Source: Methanoculleus thermophilus
GTDB taxonomy: Archaea > Halobacteriota > Methanomicrobia > Methanomicrobiales > Methanoculleaceae
Assembly (NCBI RefSeq): GCF_001571405.1
Contig: NZ_BCNX01000010.1
Location: 46,703 to 110,702, forward strand
Direction of reading: 5' to 3'
DNA: 64,000 bases
Every line of letters starts with the position of its first letter. Position 1 is the first letter of the stretch. The notes under the pieces were generated by a model. The model saw only the letters and a program-made list of their open reading frames with translations, was not told the DNA's origin and searched no databases. Shown here in pieces: positions 18,393 through 25,491 of this stretch. The translations under genes and the position numbers were made by a program.

Positions 18393-19085
18393 TCATGCAT
18401 GGACGACGGAGTCGGCCCGGGCGATCTCCTGCTCGGGGAAGAGGATGATGTGATCCGATATGCTCTCTGCGGTCGTAATCCCGCCCGACTGCCCGATCTC
18501 CGGGAAGATCTCGATCATATGCCGGGAGGCTTCGGAAGAGAACGTGGCCTCCTTCAGGGGACGAAGCGATCCGTCCGCGAAGGCGTACAGGTCGCCGTTG
18601 GTTTTGTTGTAGGTCATTGGACCGTCGTGTTTGAACGTCGTGAGCGTTATATTGTATTCTCCGTGAGTGAGATCGTCAAACTCGATCCTGTCGACCTCGC
18701 GTAATATGGCGAGGGGATGTACCCCCTGCATGGGGAAGTCAAATATCTGGTCGTTATAATACACGTTGCCGCTCTGGTGGACATATACCTCGTACGCGTG
18801 CTCCTCCCCGTCTACGTAGCCGATCCAGTGGAGTCCGGTGCACTGCACTGTTCCGTCTTTGTCGATATACTGGTTCAGCTGGATGAGCACGGCCGACTCG
18901 TTCGAAAACGCCTGCTCCTGTGCAAGCGTATTCCAGAGGTCAACCAGATCGGGTCGGCACTCCCGGGCGTCGAAAGAGATATGCATCTCTCCCCTGGTGA
19001 CCTCGGGTTGCTCGGGCATGTAGAAGTAATGCACAAAGACGAGAGTGATGAGGATGCTCCAGATGACAATCTGGCTCTTTTTCAT
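18393..19085 (-). CDS. hypothetical membrane-anchored extracytoplasmic protein
   Basis: 230 residues, not recognised. It starts at ATG 19085 with GGAGGT a few bases upstream. The N-terminus is an uncleaved signal anchor (IVIWSILITLVFVHYFY), and the rest is hydrophilic and acidic with alternating beta-like patterns and potential N-glycosylation sites (NES, NIT, NKT). It is transcribed against its neighbours at the edge of the secreted-protein island. Nothing in it suggests an enzyme. Confidence 0.6.
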   Translation of the reverse strand: MKKSQIVIWSILITLVFVHYFYMPEQPEVTRGEMHISFDARECRPDLVDLWNTLAQEQAFSNESAVLIQLNQYIDKDGTVQCTGLHWIGYVDGEEHAYEVYVHQSGNVYYNDQIFDFPMQGVHPLAILREVDRIEFDDLTHGEYNITLTTFKHDGPMTYNKTNGDLYAFADGSLRPLKEATFSSEASRHMIEIFPEIGQSGGITTAESISDHIILFPEQEIARADSVVHA

Positions 19086-19356
19086 GGGACCTCCGGATAG
19101 GAGCGTCCTGGTTTCGACGGGTTTTTGTACGGGTTGAAGGTACTGTCACTCATGGCTGATACAGTTTATGCAATCGGCCGGCAGGCCTGCCTGTCTATCG
19201 ACAGAACCCGGTAGTTCGGGTGCAGGGCGCGCGCAAGTGCGGCAGTCTGAGGCTGCTGCGTCCTGTACGGCATTACCGCCGTGAGAATGGGTTCTCTCCT
19301 GTGCCCTCGTCTTCCGGGGAGGGTTCTCTCCGTTCATTTTCGGCAAATATCTGCCG
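19086..19356. other. intergenic stretch without clear gene
   Basis: Contains small inverted repeats (for example around GGCAGGCCTGCC at 19182-19193 and GAACCCGGTAGTTCGGGT at 19204-19221) but no coding frame with recognisable content. Confidence 0.4.
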
Positions 19357-19390
19357 ACGTGTAAAGAAATTGGACAGAATTTCTAAATAG
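19357..19390 (+). promoter_or_regulatory. shared upstream motif, copy 2, with TATA-like box
   Basis: The 26-bp block 19357-19382 is identical to copy 1 (core GTGTAAAGAAATTGGACAG). CTAAATAG follows at 19383-19390. A start point about 25 bases further on would fall near 19411, exactly where the leader shared with the 23.1-kb gene begins. Confidence 0.55.
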
Positions 19391-19410
19391 ATCGCCATTC
19401 ATGTCATTGT

Positions 19411-19575
19411 GTGGATGCTTCAGAGCGGCGTCTGCAAAAGGTGTGGGGCTGCCCATCCCTGGTTGACGACCGGATGACGCGCCCCGCATGCCCAGAGGCA
19501 AAGGGAACGTACGCGTTCTGCGTACTTAAATATGTGCCTCTTTTGCCTCCTGGGAAAGAAACAGGAGGAAAGCAA
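19411..19575 (+). promoter_or_regulatory. structured leader RNA candidate, copy A
   Basis: This 165-nt leader aligns along its length with 22958-23120. It has a hairpin in which GGGGC (19444-19448), CATCC and GGT pair with ACC, GGATG and GCCCC. Further down, GAGGCAAAG (19495-19503) can pair with CTTTTGCCTC (19540-19549). Alternatively CCTCCTG (19546-19552) can pair with CAGGAGG (19562-19568), which is the Shine-Dalgarno site. The two pairings exclude each other. A TTAAATAT box inside (about 19526-19533) could also be an internal promoter. Confidence 0.55.
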
Positions 19576-20337
19576 ATGAACAGAAACATTGGAATGCGGG
19601 CACTCTCCGCGCTTCTCGCCGTGCTGCTGGTGAGCGTGGGCGTTGTGCCGGTGATGGCGTGCGAGCCCGGAACACCTTGCGGCGATGCCAAACAAGACAT
19701 GCAAAAAACTGATCTGTCGGGCCTGGAGAAGTACGAGGCTGTTGCTTCTGCACTGGATTTGGACGATGTGCGAAAACTCTCAGAGATCCCGCGTTCCGAA
19801 GATCTGAGTAAGATTGTCGAGAATGCTGAGACATTCTCTCTCGATAAAGAACTTGAAGATGGATCCATCAATCATATGACGGCTGTAGTACTGCCCGTTG
19901 AATCCGTTATCGAAAAAGGCGGCTCTGTCCAGATATCAAACGTCGTTGCCGTCTGGGATAGCGACAATACTCGGGTACTCAAGTACACAAACACGTATCA
20001 GAATGGGTCCCTGTATAAACTCACGTTCGCTAGAATCGGCAGCAATGGAGATGTCCTTGAAGAAATTATCGTCGACGGAGGTTCCCTGGTCGAGGGCATG
20101 CCAGAGCAGTTCATTACGACAGCTGAGGATGATGATTATTGGCCTTGCGTAGGCGAGTGTATCATCGGAGATTGTATCTGTGCGATTGTAGGAACTACCT
20201 GCCCCGGGCTGCCACTCTGCGACGTCTGTGTAATTCTGCTGCGGCCCTGCGCTGCTCTGCCGAGTGCAGTTTCTTGTGCACCTGCCGCGGCTTGTCTGGG
20301 GATAGAGGTAGCATGGTGTATGGGGCAATGTATGTGA
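19576..20337 (+). CDS. secreted cysteine-rich precursor, halocin-C8-like candidate archaeocin
   Basis: 253 residues from ATG 19576 with AGGAGG at 19563-19568. It has a Sec signal peptide (ALSALLAVLLVSVGVVPVMA), a ~150-residue acidic middle region, and a C-terminal ~65-residue domain with 12 cysteines in a hydrophobic, Gly/Ala-rich setting (CVGECIIGDCICAIVG, then CDVCVILLRPC, ending CMGQCM). This two-part layout, with a propeptide or immunity part followed by a Cys-rich hydrophobic tail, resembles halocin C8 precursors. The resemblance is from memory and not an alignment. A T-tract (20357-20365) follows the stop. Alternative: a Cys-rich surface protein of another kind. Confidence 0.6.
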   Translation: MNRNIGMRALSALLAVLLVSVGVVPVMACEPGTPCGDAKQDMQKTDLSGLEKYEAVASALDLDDVRKLSEIPRSEDLSKIVENAETFSLDKELEDGSINHMTAVVLPVESVIEKGGSVQISNVVAVWDSDNTRVLKYTNTYQNGSLYKLTFARIGSNGDVLEEIIVDGGSLVEGMPEQFITTAEDDDYWPCVGECIIGDCICAIVGTTCPGLPLCDVCVILLRPCAALPSAVSCAPAAACLGIEVAWCMGQCM

Positions 20338-20356
20338 ACCAGGGTAGCCCCATCAT

Positions 20357-20365
20357 TCTTTTTTT
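20357..20365 (+). terminator. T-tract terminator after the cysteine-rich gene
   Basis: A run of T with one C lies 20 bases after the stop at 20337, as in archaeal intrinsic terminators. It would allow partial read-through into the lipoprotein gene. Confidence 0.4.
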
Positions 20366-20377
20366 AAGGTGGATATG

Positions 20378-21052
20378 ATGGTGGTACAAAGGGACTCTCA
20401 ATCCATATTGGCTATTGTAGTAATCGGACTCATTTGTTCCGGTTGTGTAAGTACAGACATTAGTTCTGGTACACCTCTGGAAATAGCCATAGAGAAACAG
20501 CAAAATATCGAAAATTTAGCGTATATTGAAATACTTACTTTGAACATAGTCAACGAAACGAGGGCAATTGAATATGACGTACTTTTACAGAAACCAGATA
20601 GATTTCGAAAGATTGAAAAAAGTGACTCTTTTACACGCTTGAAGATCGTTTCGAATGGAGATGTCGTCTGGATCTATGATCCGGAGAAAAATAATGTGCT
20701 CGTAAGACACTTGACACCATCTGAAAAGAGACCAGCGCCTGCGATCTACACATTACTGACCGACAACATTACTAAAAATTACACGGTAGAGGAACAAGGG
20801 ATAGAATCAATCAACTCAATTCCGGTCTATAAAGTAAAACTGACTCCTCACGAGTTGGACCGCGAGGACAACACAAAAGAGTACGTATTGTGGATCGACT
20901 CCAAAAATATGACCCCGTTAAAACTGCAGAGTTACGATAAGGGCAATCTGGTGCTAACCCTGGAATATCGAAATTACTCAATGAATTGCGTGATAAATGA
21001 TGATGAGTTCACGTTCACGATTCCCGATGGCGCATCGGTGGTGTACGCATGA
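20378..21052 (+). CDS. LolA-like lipoprotein
   Basis: 224 residues from ATG 20378, preceded by AAGGTGG with 5-base spacing. The N-terminus is a lipoprotein signal (VIGLICSGC, lipobox Cys at about residue 23). The body resembles the LolA/DUF4367-type half-barrel: IEYDVLLQKPDRFRKIEKSD, then SNGDVVWIYDPEKNNVLVRH, IPVYKVKLTP and YVLWIDSKNMTPLKLQSYD. The protein would sit on the outer face of the membrane and bind a lipid or hydrophobic peptide. The gene is visibly AT-richer than its neighbours, a sign of transfer. It overlaps the next gene by 4 bp. Confidence 0.7.
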   Translation: MVVQRDSQSILAIVVIGLICSGCVSTDISSGTPLEIAIEKQQNIENLAYIEILTLNIVNETRAIEYDVLLQKPDRFRKIEKSDSFTRLKIVSNGDVVWIYDPEKNNVLVRHLTPSEKRPAPAIYTLLTDNITKNYTVEEQGIESINSIPVYKVKLTPHELDREDNTKEYVLWIDSKNMTPLKLQSYDKGNLVLTLEYRNYSMNCVINDDEFTFTIPDGASVVYA

Positions 21053-21672
21053 AGATTGATACTATTGCCAAAGAAGAGTTGTGGCGTTCAGTTGCAACCT
21101 TTGGAATCTCGCTTATCGTCATCGCTTACATCATCACAACAGACTACCTCCCATTGCCAGCTTTTTTGCTCTTACCCCTGCCATTGATGATCGCTGCAAT
21201 AGTCGCCTGCGTTATGGTGTGGTATAGACGAAAAGAAGGCCTGACCGACCCCAATCCCGCGAATATCCTTTGTCATGCGTTTCGACTGGGGAAGCGCGGA
21301 GAAAAGAAGACAGCACGGAGAAGAGGCATCGTTGAGAAGATGACCGACGCCGCCCTTCTTGTCACGATCTTCCTGATCTATAGCTATGCGTCCCTTGCAT
21401 ACTCCATCAACCAGATATTCTGGCTCCCTGTCCTTGTCATCCTCGGCCTGCTTCTGACGCGCATCGTCTTCATCGATGGTGGGGAGCGCCACATCACCTT
21501 CGCACGATCGGCCATCTTCTACCTCGGAGCAACTGGGATCGTCCTTCTGCGCTACCTGGTACTGGGGTACCCCGTTCTCCCCCTCCTCCAGGCAATCGCG
21601 CTTGTTGGTATCGTTGCTTTTCCCATCCTCTATATCTGGGAACGACGGCGCGCACCGGAGGGAGCGGATTGA
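21049..21672 (+). CDS. multi-pass membrane protein of unknown function
   Basis: 207 residues coupled to the lipoprotein gene by an ATGA overlap (21049-21052). Two helices near the N-terminus (ATFGISLIVIAYIITTDYL, LLLPLPLMIAAIVACVMVWY) are followed by a basic cytoplasmic loop (RLGKRGEKKTARRRG). About four more helices end in WERRRAPEGAD. No family is recognised. Placement between a cysteine-rich secreted peptide gene and a thioredoxin-CcdA gene makes a role in export, immunity or membrane redox work possible, but that is inference. Confidence 0.65.
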   Translation: MKIDTIAKEELWRSVATFGISLIVIAYIITTDYLPLPAFLLLPLPLMIAAIVACVMVWYRRKEGLTDPNPANILCHAFRLGKRGEKKTARRRGIVEKMTDAALLVTIFLIYSYASLAYSINQIFWLPVLVILGLLLTRIVFIDGGERHITFARSAIFYLGATGIVLLRYLVLGYPVLPLLQAIALVGIVAFPILYIWERRRAPEGAD

Positions 21673-21840
21673 TGGCTGATGGATGACCAGCAGAGTGATC
21701 GATGTGTTCTGCGCACCCCTGTGAGAGGTAGAGGGCTCATGACCGTAAAGGCAGTGCAGGTACTGGCCGCTCTGCTCATCGCATGCACTCTGTGCATTCC
21801 TGCAGTCGCGGCCTCAACGATCCCCCTCGAATACTAACAC

Positions 21841-22131
21841 ATGGACCGGTGCCCGGACTGCAAACTGACTGATCCGCTGATTGCGGACCTGGAAAGCACC
21901 TACGACGGCGCCCTCACGATCGAATGGATCGACGTCGAGACTGTGGACAGTTGGGAGCGATGGAACGCGTACGCATTTCTCGAAGTCCCGGCCGTAGTCG
22001 TGAACGGCACCGTCACAATTCCCAAAGAGGAGATCACCGACGAGAACCTCAGGGCGGCGATCGAGCAGTCCCTTGCCGGTGCTGAGCCGCAGGAGAACTC
22101 GCCGCCGATTGGAGAACTCGCCGCCGATTAA
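21841..22131 (+). CDS. thioredoxin-fold fragment of the broken fusion
   Basis: 96 residues from ATG 21841 if read alone. It begins with the CPDC redox motif (MDRCPDCKLTDPLI) and keeps the cis-Pro region (FLEVPAVVVNGTVTIPKEEI), so the domain itself is intact. The last residues (GELAAD) come from the shifted reading through the second 19-bp copy. Without the signal peptide the product would stay in the cytoplasm. Confidence 0.6.
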   Translation: MDRCPDCKLTDPLIADLESTYDGALTIEWIDVETVDSWERWNAYAFLEVPAVVVNGTVTIPKEEITDENLRAAIEQSLAGAEPQENSPPIGELAAD

Positions 22132-22762
22132 CTGGAATATCCCGTTTGCATTCTCCCTGGGCCTTTTCTCCGGGTTCTCACCCTGCCTGATGGCAATACT
22201 CGGATTCATCCTGGTGTACGTCACCGGGTCGGGCAAAGGGCTGAGAAGCAGTCTTCTGAACTCGTTAATATTCGGCCTGGGGCTGGTCGCCGCGTATATC
22301 ATCATGGGATGCTGCTTCCTGCTGGCGGGGATGTCGCTCGGCGGTTTCGGTCCGTACCTCGCCATCGCGGCGGGACTGATCACGATACTCGCCGGGGTGA
22401 ACCTGCTCGGGTTGATACGGCTCCCGGTCTCTACAGATAACTATGTTAAGTCATCCATACGAAGGCACTCGACCACCCTTGCCGGGTTGTTCGTTCTGGG
22501 CATGATATTTTCGATCGTCAAGGCCCCGTGCGCCGCGCCGATGCTCCTTGTCCTGCTGAACAGAATCCTGATCGACGGCACCGTGCAGGACTTGTCGCTC
22601 CTATTGATCTTCGGGGCCGGGGTGCTCACGCCGTTCCTCGGCGTCGGGGTCCTCGGGGGATACGCCTCGTCAAGCAGGATACGGGAATACAGGGACATCA
22701 TTCGAGCGGGAAGCGGGATTCTGTTGATAGGATTCGGGCTCTGGATGCTCTTCTGGGGGTAA
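22073..22762 (+). CDS. CcdA/DsbD-type thiol-disulfide membrane protein (part of broken fusion)
   Basis: About six transmembrane helices with the two diagnostic cysteines of CcdA proteins, SPCLMAILG in helix 1 and VKAPCAAPMLL in helix 4. Together these carry electrons across the membrane to an outside thioredoxin. Possible starts in this frame are TTG 22073 and TTG 22109; neither has a good ribosome site, consistent with an origin as the C-terminal part of a fusion. Its position after a 12-Cys secreted peptide gene suggests disulfide handling of that peptide. Confidence 0.7.
   Translation: MPVLSRRRTRRRLENSPPINWNIPFAFSLGLFSGFSPCLMAILGFILVYVTGSGKGLRSSLLNSLIFGLGLVAAYIIMGCCFLLAGMSLGGFGPYLAIAAGLITILAGVNLLGLIRLPVSTDNYVKSSIRRHSTTLAGLFVLGMIFSIVKAPCAAPMLLVLLNRILIDGTVQDLSLLLIFGAGVLTPFLGVGVLGGYASSSRIREYRDIIRAGSGILLIGFGLWMLFWG
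22092..22129 (+). repeat. perfect 19-bp tandem direct repeat causing a frameshift
   Basis: GGAGAACTCGCCGCCGATT occurs twice with no spacer. Because 19 is not a multiple of three, the second copy shifts the frame from the thioredoxin part into a stop at 22129-22131. Confidence 0.95.
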
Positions 22763-22905
22763 ACGCTGCTGGATCAGCAGATACCCATCCTCTGGATCGA
22801 CTGGCGTACCTTGCACGACCTTCCTTGCCGCGAGAATATTCGTTCTCCTGCACCTGCGTCATTCTGGATGAGACCGAATGCCTCGTTTTTGCAAACAGCC
22901 GATGG
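22763..22905. other. short intergenic stretch
   Basis: No gene or clear signal seen between the CcdA part and the third copy of the shared motif. Confidence 0.4.
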
Positions 22906-22938
22906 ACGTGTAAAGAAAAAGGACAGAAAACATAAATG
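22906..22938 (+). promoter_or_regulatory. shared upstream motif, copy 3, with TATA-like box
   Basis: GTGTAAAGAAAAAGGACAG repeats the core of copies 1 and 2 with changes at two adjacent positions and one more downstream. CATAAATG follows at 22931-22938. A start about 25 bases later would fall near 22960, where the homologous leader begins. Confidence 0.55.
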
Positions 22939-22957
22939 CCCAGACGTCTAGGCTAGA

Positions 22958-23120
22958 GTGCGGAGGCTCAAAACAGCGTTCGCAAAACCGTGGAGGCTCA
23001 CCCTATCCGTCCAAGACCGGATGAGCCCCCCCACTGCCCGAAGGCAAGAGATAGATTTGCACTCCCTGTACTTAAGAACTGTGCCTCTTTGCCTCCGGGG
23101 ACGTTAGAGGAGGCAAACAG
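22958..23120 (+). promoter_or_regulatory. structured leader RNA candidate, copy B
   Basis: Homologous to 19411-19575. The first hairpin is kept although its bases differ: GGCTCA and TCCG pair with CGGA and TGAGCC (about 23003-23030), so covariation supports a real structure. AGGCAAGAG (23042-23050) can pair with CTCTTTGCCT (23085-23094). Alternatively TTTGCCTCC (23088-23096) pairs perfectly with GGAGGCAAA (23109-23117), which contains the Shine-Dalgarno site of the gene starting at 23121. Confidence 0.55.
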
Positions 23121-24440
23121 ATGAAAGAAACAATTGGACCGCGGGCACTTTCCATGCTTCTCGCTGCATTGCTGGTGAGCGGAACGATGGTGCCGGCGGT
23201 GAGTGCAGAGAATGAATCAAGGGGCTGGCTCGATACGTTCGACCAGTGGGTTGAGCCAAGGGATATGTCGAAGTATACTCCGGTCATTGAAACCCCGCAG
23301 AGGGTTCCGATCACTGAGGAGATCGCACGGCAGCACCCCGGAGTAATCATTCTAGATCCGAAGAGAGAATCAGAATTCCCGGTAATCGATGCAGACATAG
23401 TTCCAACCTCCATAGTTCCAACCTCTCCCGGTAAAGTATCATTGACGCTGCAAACCGAGAGCAGTGACCTCGGCACCAGGGATTTAATGCCGGACGTGAG
23501 GATGACCCAGGGAACTATCTCCTGGTACTGGACACAGGACACATTTGTCTACCACGAGATCACGATTCATAACTATGCTTCTTCTGCAGCGAGCGGGATG
23601 GTCATCCTCTGGTCGCTTAAGGATGGGTATGGGTGTGGTGTACCCTTCTCGGATCTTGCAGCGGGAGCGGACCTCACTGTGACGGTTCCATTCGAGGTTC
23701 TCCCACAGCACAGTTCCATCGGAATAAAACCGATGGCAGTCGAGATCAGAGTTGATCCGACCGGCCTTACGTCGTGGATGGCAAGAATGCCGATCGATGC
23801 CATAGAAAAGTATAACAACGATGCGGCGCATCTCTTCGATCCTGACGGCGGAGAAAACCTCGAGACAAGTGATCTATATCATTTCCCATTCAGTGAGGGA
23901 TATAGGGTGTTACTCGAAGCAGCGCAGGCAGCTGATGGTACGACAGAGCCGTATCAGTCTGCCTACGAAATAATGCAACGGGTTCATGATATGATGGAAT
24001 ATAATAACGAAACAATGTACGTTGAGTATATATTTTCTGATCTGTATACCCTAGACCATCCGTCTCCCATAAACGGAAAATATCAAGGGGTCTGCGATGA
24101 GTATGGGACCCTGTATACCGCCTTCACCCGCGCACTGGGCATCCCGACGCGATTCCTATCGTTCACCATGGAACTGCCTTCCGGTAATATAACAGGGCAT
24201 GCTATTGCAGAATCATGGAATGGAAATGCCTGGATCCACTCGGATCCAACATGGGATGTATTTGACAATCCCCAGGTTTACAGGGCAGCGGGAAACAACC
24301 ACATCAACATCACCATCTACGGTGACGCCGATGACTCCTATTACACGCAGGACCCGAACGACCCAACCGGCGATGGCATTCTCAGGTACGAAGATTTCAG
24401 AACGCAGATTCTCCTCGGAGAGGTTCCGAGGTATAACTAA
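23121..24440 (+). CDS. secreted transglutaminase-like protein
   Basis: 439 residues. The signal peptide (RALSMLLAALLVSGTMVPAV) is clearly related to that of the gene at 19576. Residues ~130-210 form a beta-rich domain (VYHEITIHNYASSAASGMVI). The C-terminal half is a transglutaminase-like domain with the full Cys-His-Asp triad: Cys in GKYQGVCDEYGTLYTAFTRA, His in GHAIAESWNG, and Asp in WIHSDPTWDVF. Such archaeal proteins act outside the cell as peptidases or crosslinking enzymes. A role in maturing or degrading the cysteine-rich peptide upstream is possible because both share promoter motif and leader. Confidence 0.8.
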   Translation: MKETIGPRALSMLLAALLVSGTMVPAVSAENESRGWLDTFDQWVEPRDMSKYTPVIETPQRVPITEEIARQHPGVIILDPKRESEFPVIDADIVPTSIVPTSPGKVSLTLQTESSDLGTRDLMPDVRMTQGTISWYWTQDTFVYHEITIHNYASSAASGMVILWSLKDGYGCGVPFSDLAAGADLTVTVPFEVLPQHSSIGIKPMAVEIRVDPTGLTSWMARMPIDAIEKYNNDAAHLFDPDGGENLETSDLYHFPFSEGYRVLLEAAQAADGTTEPYQSAYEIMQRVHDMMEYNNETMYVEYIFSDLYTLDHPSPINGKYQGVCDEYGTLYTAFTRALGIPTRFLSFTMELPSGNITGHAIAESWNGNAWIHSDPTWDVFDNPQVYRAAGNNHINITIYGDADDSYYTQDPNDPTGDGILRYEDFRTQILLGEVPRYN

Positions 24441-24449
24441 CCCTTTTTT

Positions 24450-25310
24450 ATGTCGAAAAGCGTTGTCCTTCTGATGCTCGGTCTCATCCTTGCGGTGCTT
24501 GTCTGCAGCATACCCGCAGATGCGGTCGTGACGCCTCTCCCTGGGCAGGGAAACCAGACGGGAATTCTGTTTGGGGTTCACCCGAACGCGAAGACCAACG
24601 AGACGATCACCGCATTCATCGCTGAACATGGGGAGATCTGGTGGCATGAGAACACGTACAACCACACGCATGAGTACGTGTACATCGTGCCGGCGAACGC
24701 CTGCGAAGAACAGCTCGTCTATTTAAACAAGATTAGAGCCGATGAACACGGCGGCGAACAGTCCATCGGGCAAATCTGGATTATCGGCTGCGATGAGGCG
24801 CTGCCCCTGGCCGCGGAACTCACCTTCCCGAAGATTTTTGCGAAGTACCCGGCGCTCAGCAACGACGGCGGGGTGCGGTCGTACGTCGAGAATCAATCCC
24901 CCAACCGCTATGAGGAGATCACGTCCAAACCTTCTCGGGCGCAGGTCTACTTCATCAACGATACCGGCGTGTTCACGGAGTACATCGTCGACCTCTCGGG
25001 AGGAGAGATCGTCTCCACCACCTACATCTCGGAAGAGAACCTCACGGTCGGGAGAGCCGAAGCGGAGGCGCAGGTCCTCTCCGGGCAGTCTCCGGGCGCC
25101 TGCGTCGAGAACGTCGTGCTGAAAGTCTACGACAGCGACCGGATAGTCTGGGAGATCACCGTTCGGGCCGGTCGGGAGACGGACGTCGTGCAGATCCCCT
25201 CGGACCTGGCGCCCGGGCAGTCGCTCCGGACGACGACGCCGGGGTTCGGAACGATCCTCGCGGCTTTTGGCGTAGGGATGAGTTTCGTCCTGTACCGGAA
25301 GCGGAGATAG
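24450..25310 (+). CDS. surface protein with PGF-CTERM anchor
   Basis: 286 residues, 9 bp after the transglutaminase-like gene and probably cotranscribed. It has a signal peptide (LMLGLILAVLVCSIPADA), a long extracellular region with several N-glycosylation sequons (NQT, NET, NHT, NDT, NLT), and a C-terminal sorting signal. That signal is a PGFG motif followed by a hydrophobic helix (ILAAFGVGMSFVLY) and a basic tail (RKRR), as in substrates of archaeosortase A. Part of the body resembles PepSY-like beta structure (VFTEYIVDLSGGEIVSTTYI). The specific function is unknown. Confidence 0.7.
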   Translation: MSKSVVLLMLGLILAVLVCSIPADAVVTPLPGQGNQTGILFGVHPNAKTNETITAFIAEHGEIWWHENTYNHTHEYVYIVPANACEEQLVYLNKIRADEHGGEQSIGQIWIIGCDEALPLAAELTFPKIFAKYPALSNDGGVRSYVENQSPNRYEEITSKPSRAQVYFINDTGVFTEYIVDLSGGEIVSTTYISEENLTVGRAEAEAQVLSGQSPGACVENVVLKVYDSDRIVWEITVRAGRETDVVQIPSDLAPGQSLRTTTPGFGTILAAFGVGMSFVLYRKRR

Positions 25311-25479
25311 GGTCGGGGCGGCGGATACGCCCTTTGCAAACGCTCCTGTCCGGCATGCGCGCCTGCCCATCCGGGCATGAGGGGGCATCCCGCTCGAACT
25401 CCGCTTTGGTGAAACATCGCCCCTCCAGGCGGCACACCTGAAGAACGGGTTGGACCCGGCCTTGTCCCCGGGCCGATCC

Positions 25480-25491
25480 AAAAAAAAAAGT
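25480..25491 (-). terminator. T-tract terminator of the NfnAB-like operon
   Basis: Read on the minus strand, a run of ten T (25489-25480) follows directly after the stop at 25492. Confidence 0.6.

Larger units (their letters stand above)
21739..22762 (+). pseudogene. broken signal peptide-thioredoxin-CcdA fusion gene
   Basis: Three pieces of one membrane thiol-redox protein lie in order. They are a signal peptide from ATG 21739 (VLAALLIACTLCIPAVAA), a thioredoxin domain with active site CPDC (21847-21858), and a CcdA-type membrane domain to 22762. An in-frame TAA (21835-21837) separates signal and thioredoxin. An exact 19-bp tandem duplication (22092-22110, 22111-22129) shifts the frame between thioredoxin and CcdA. 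Deleting one copy restores continuous reading (QENSPPINWNIPFAF). Either the gene is dead, or the repeat switches it on and off. Confidence 0.7.
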
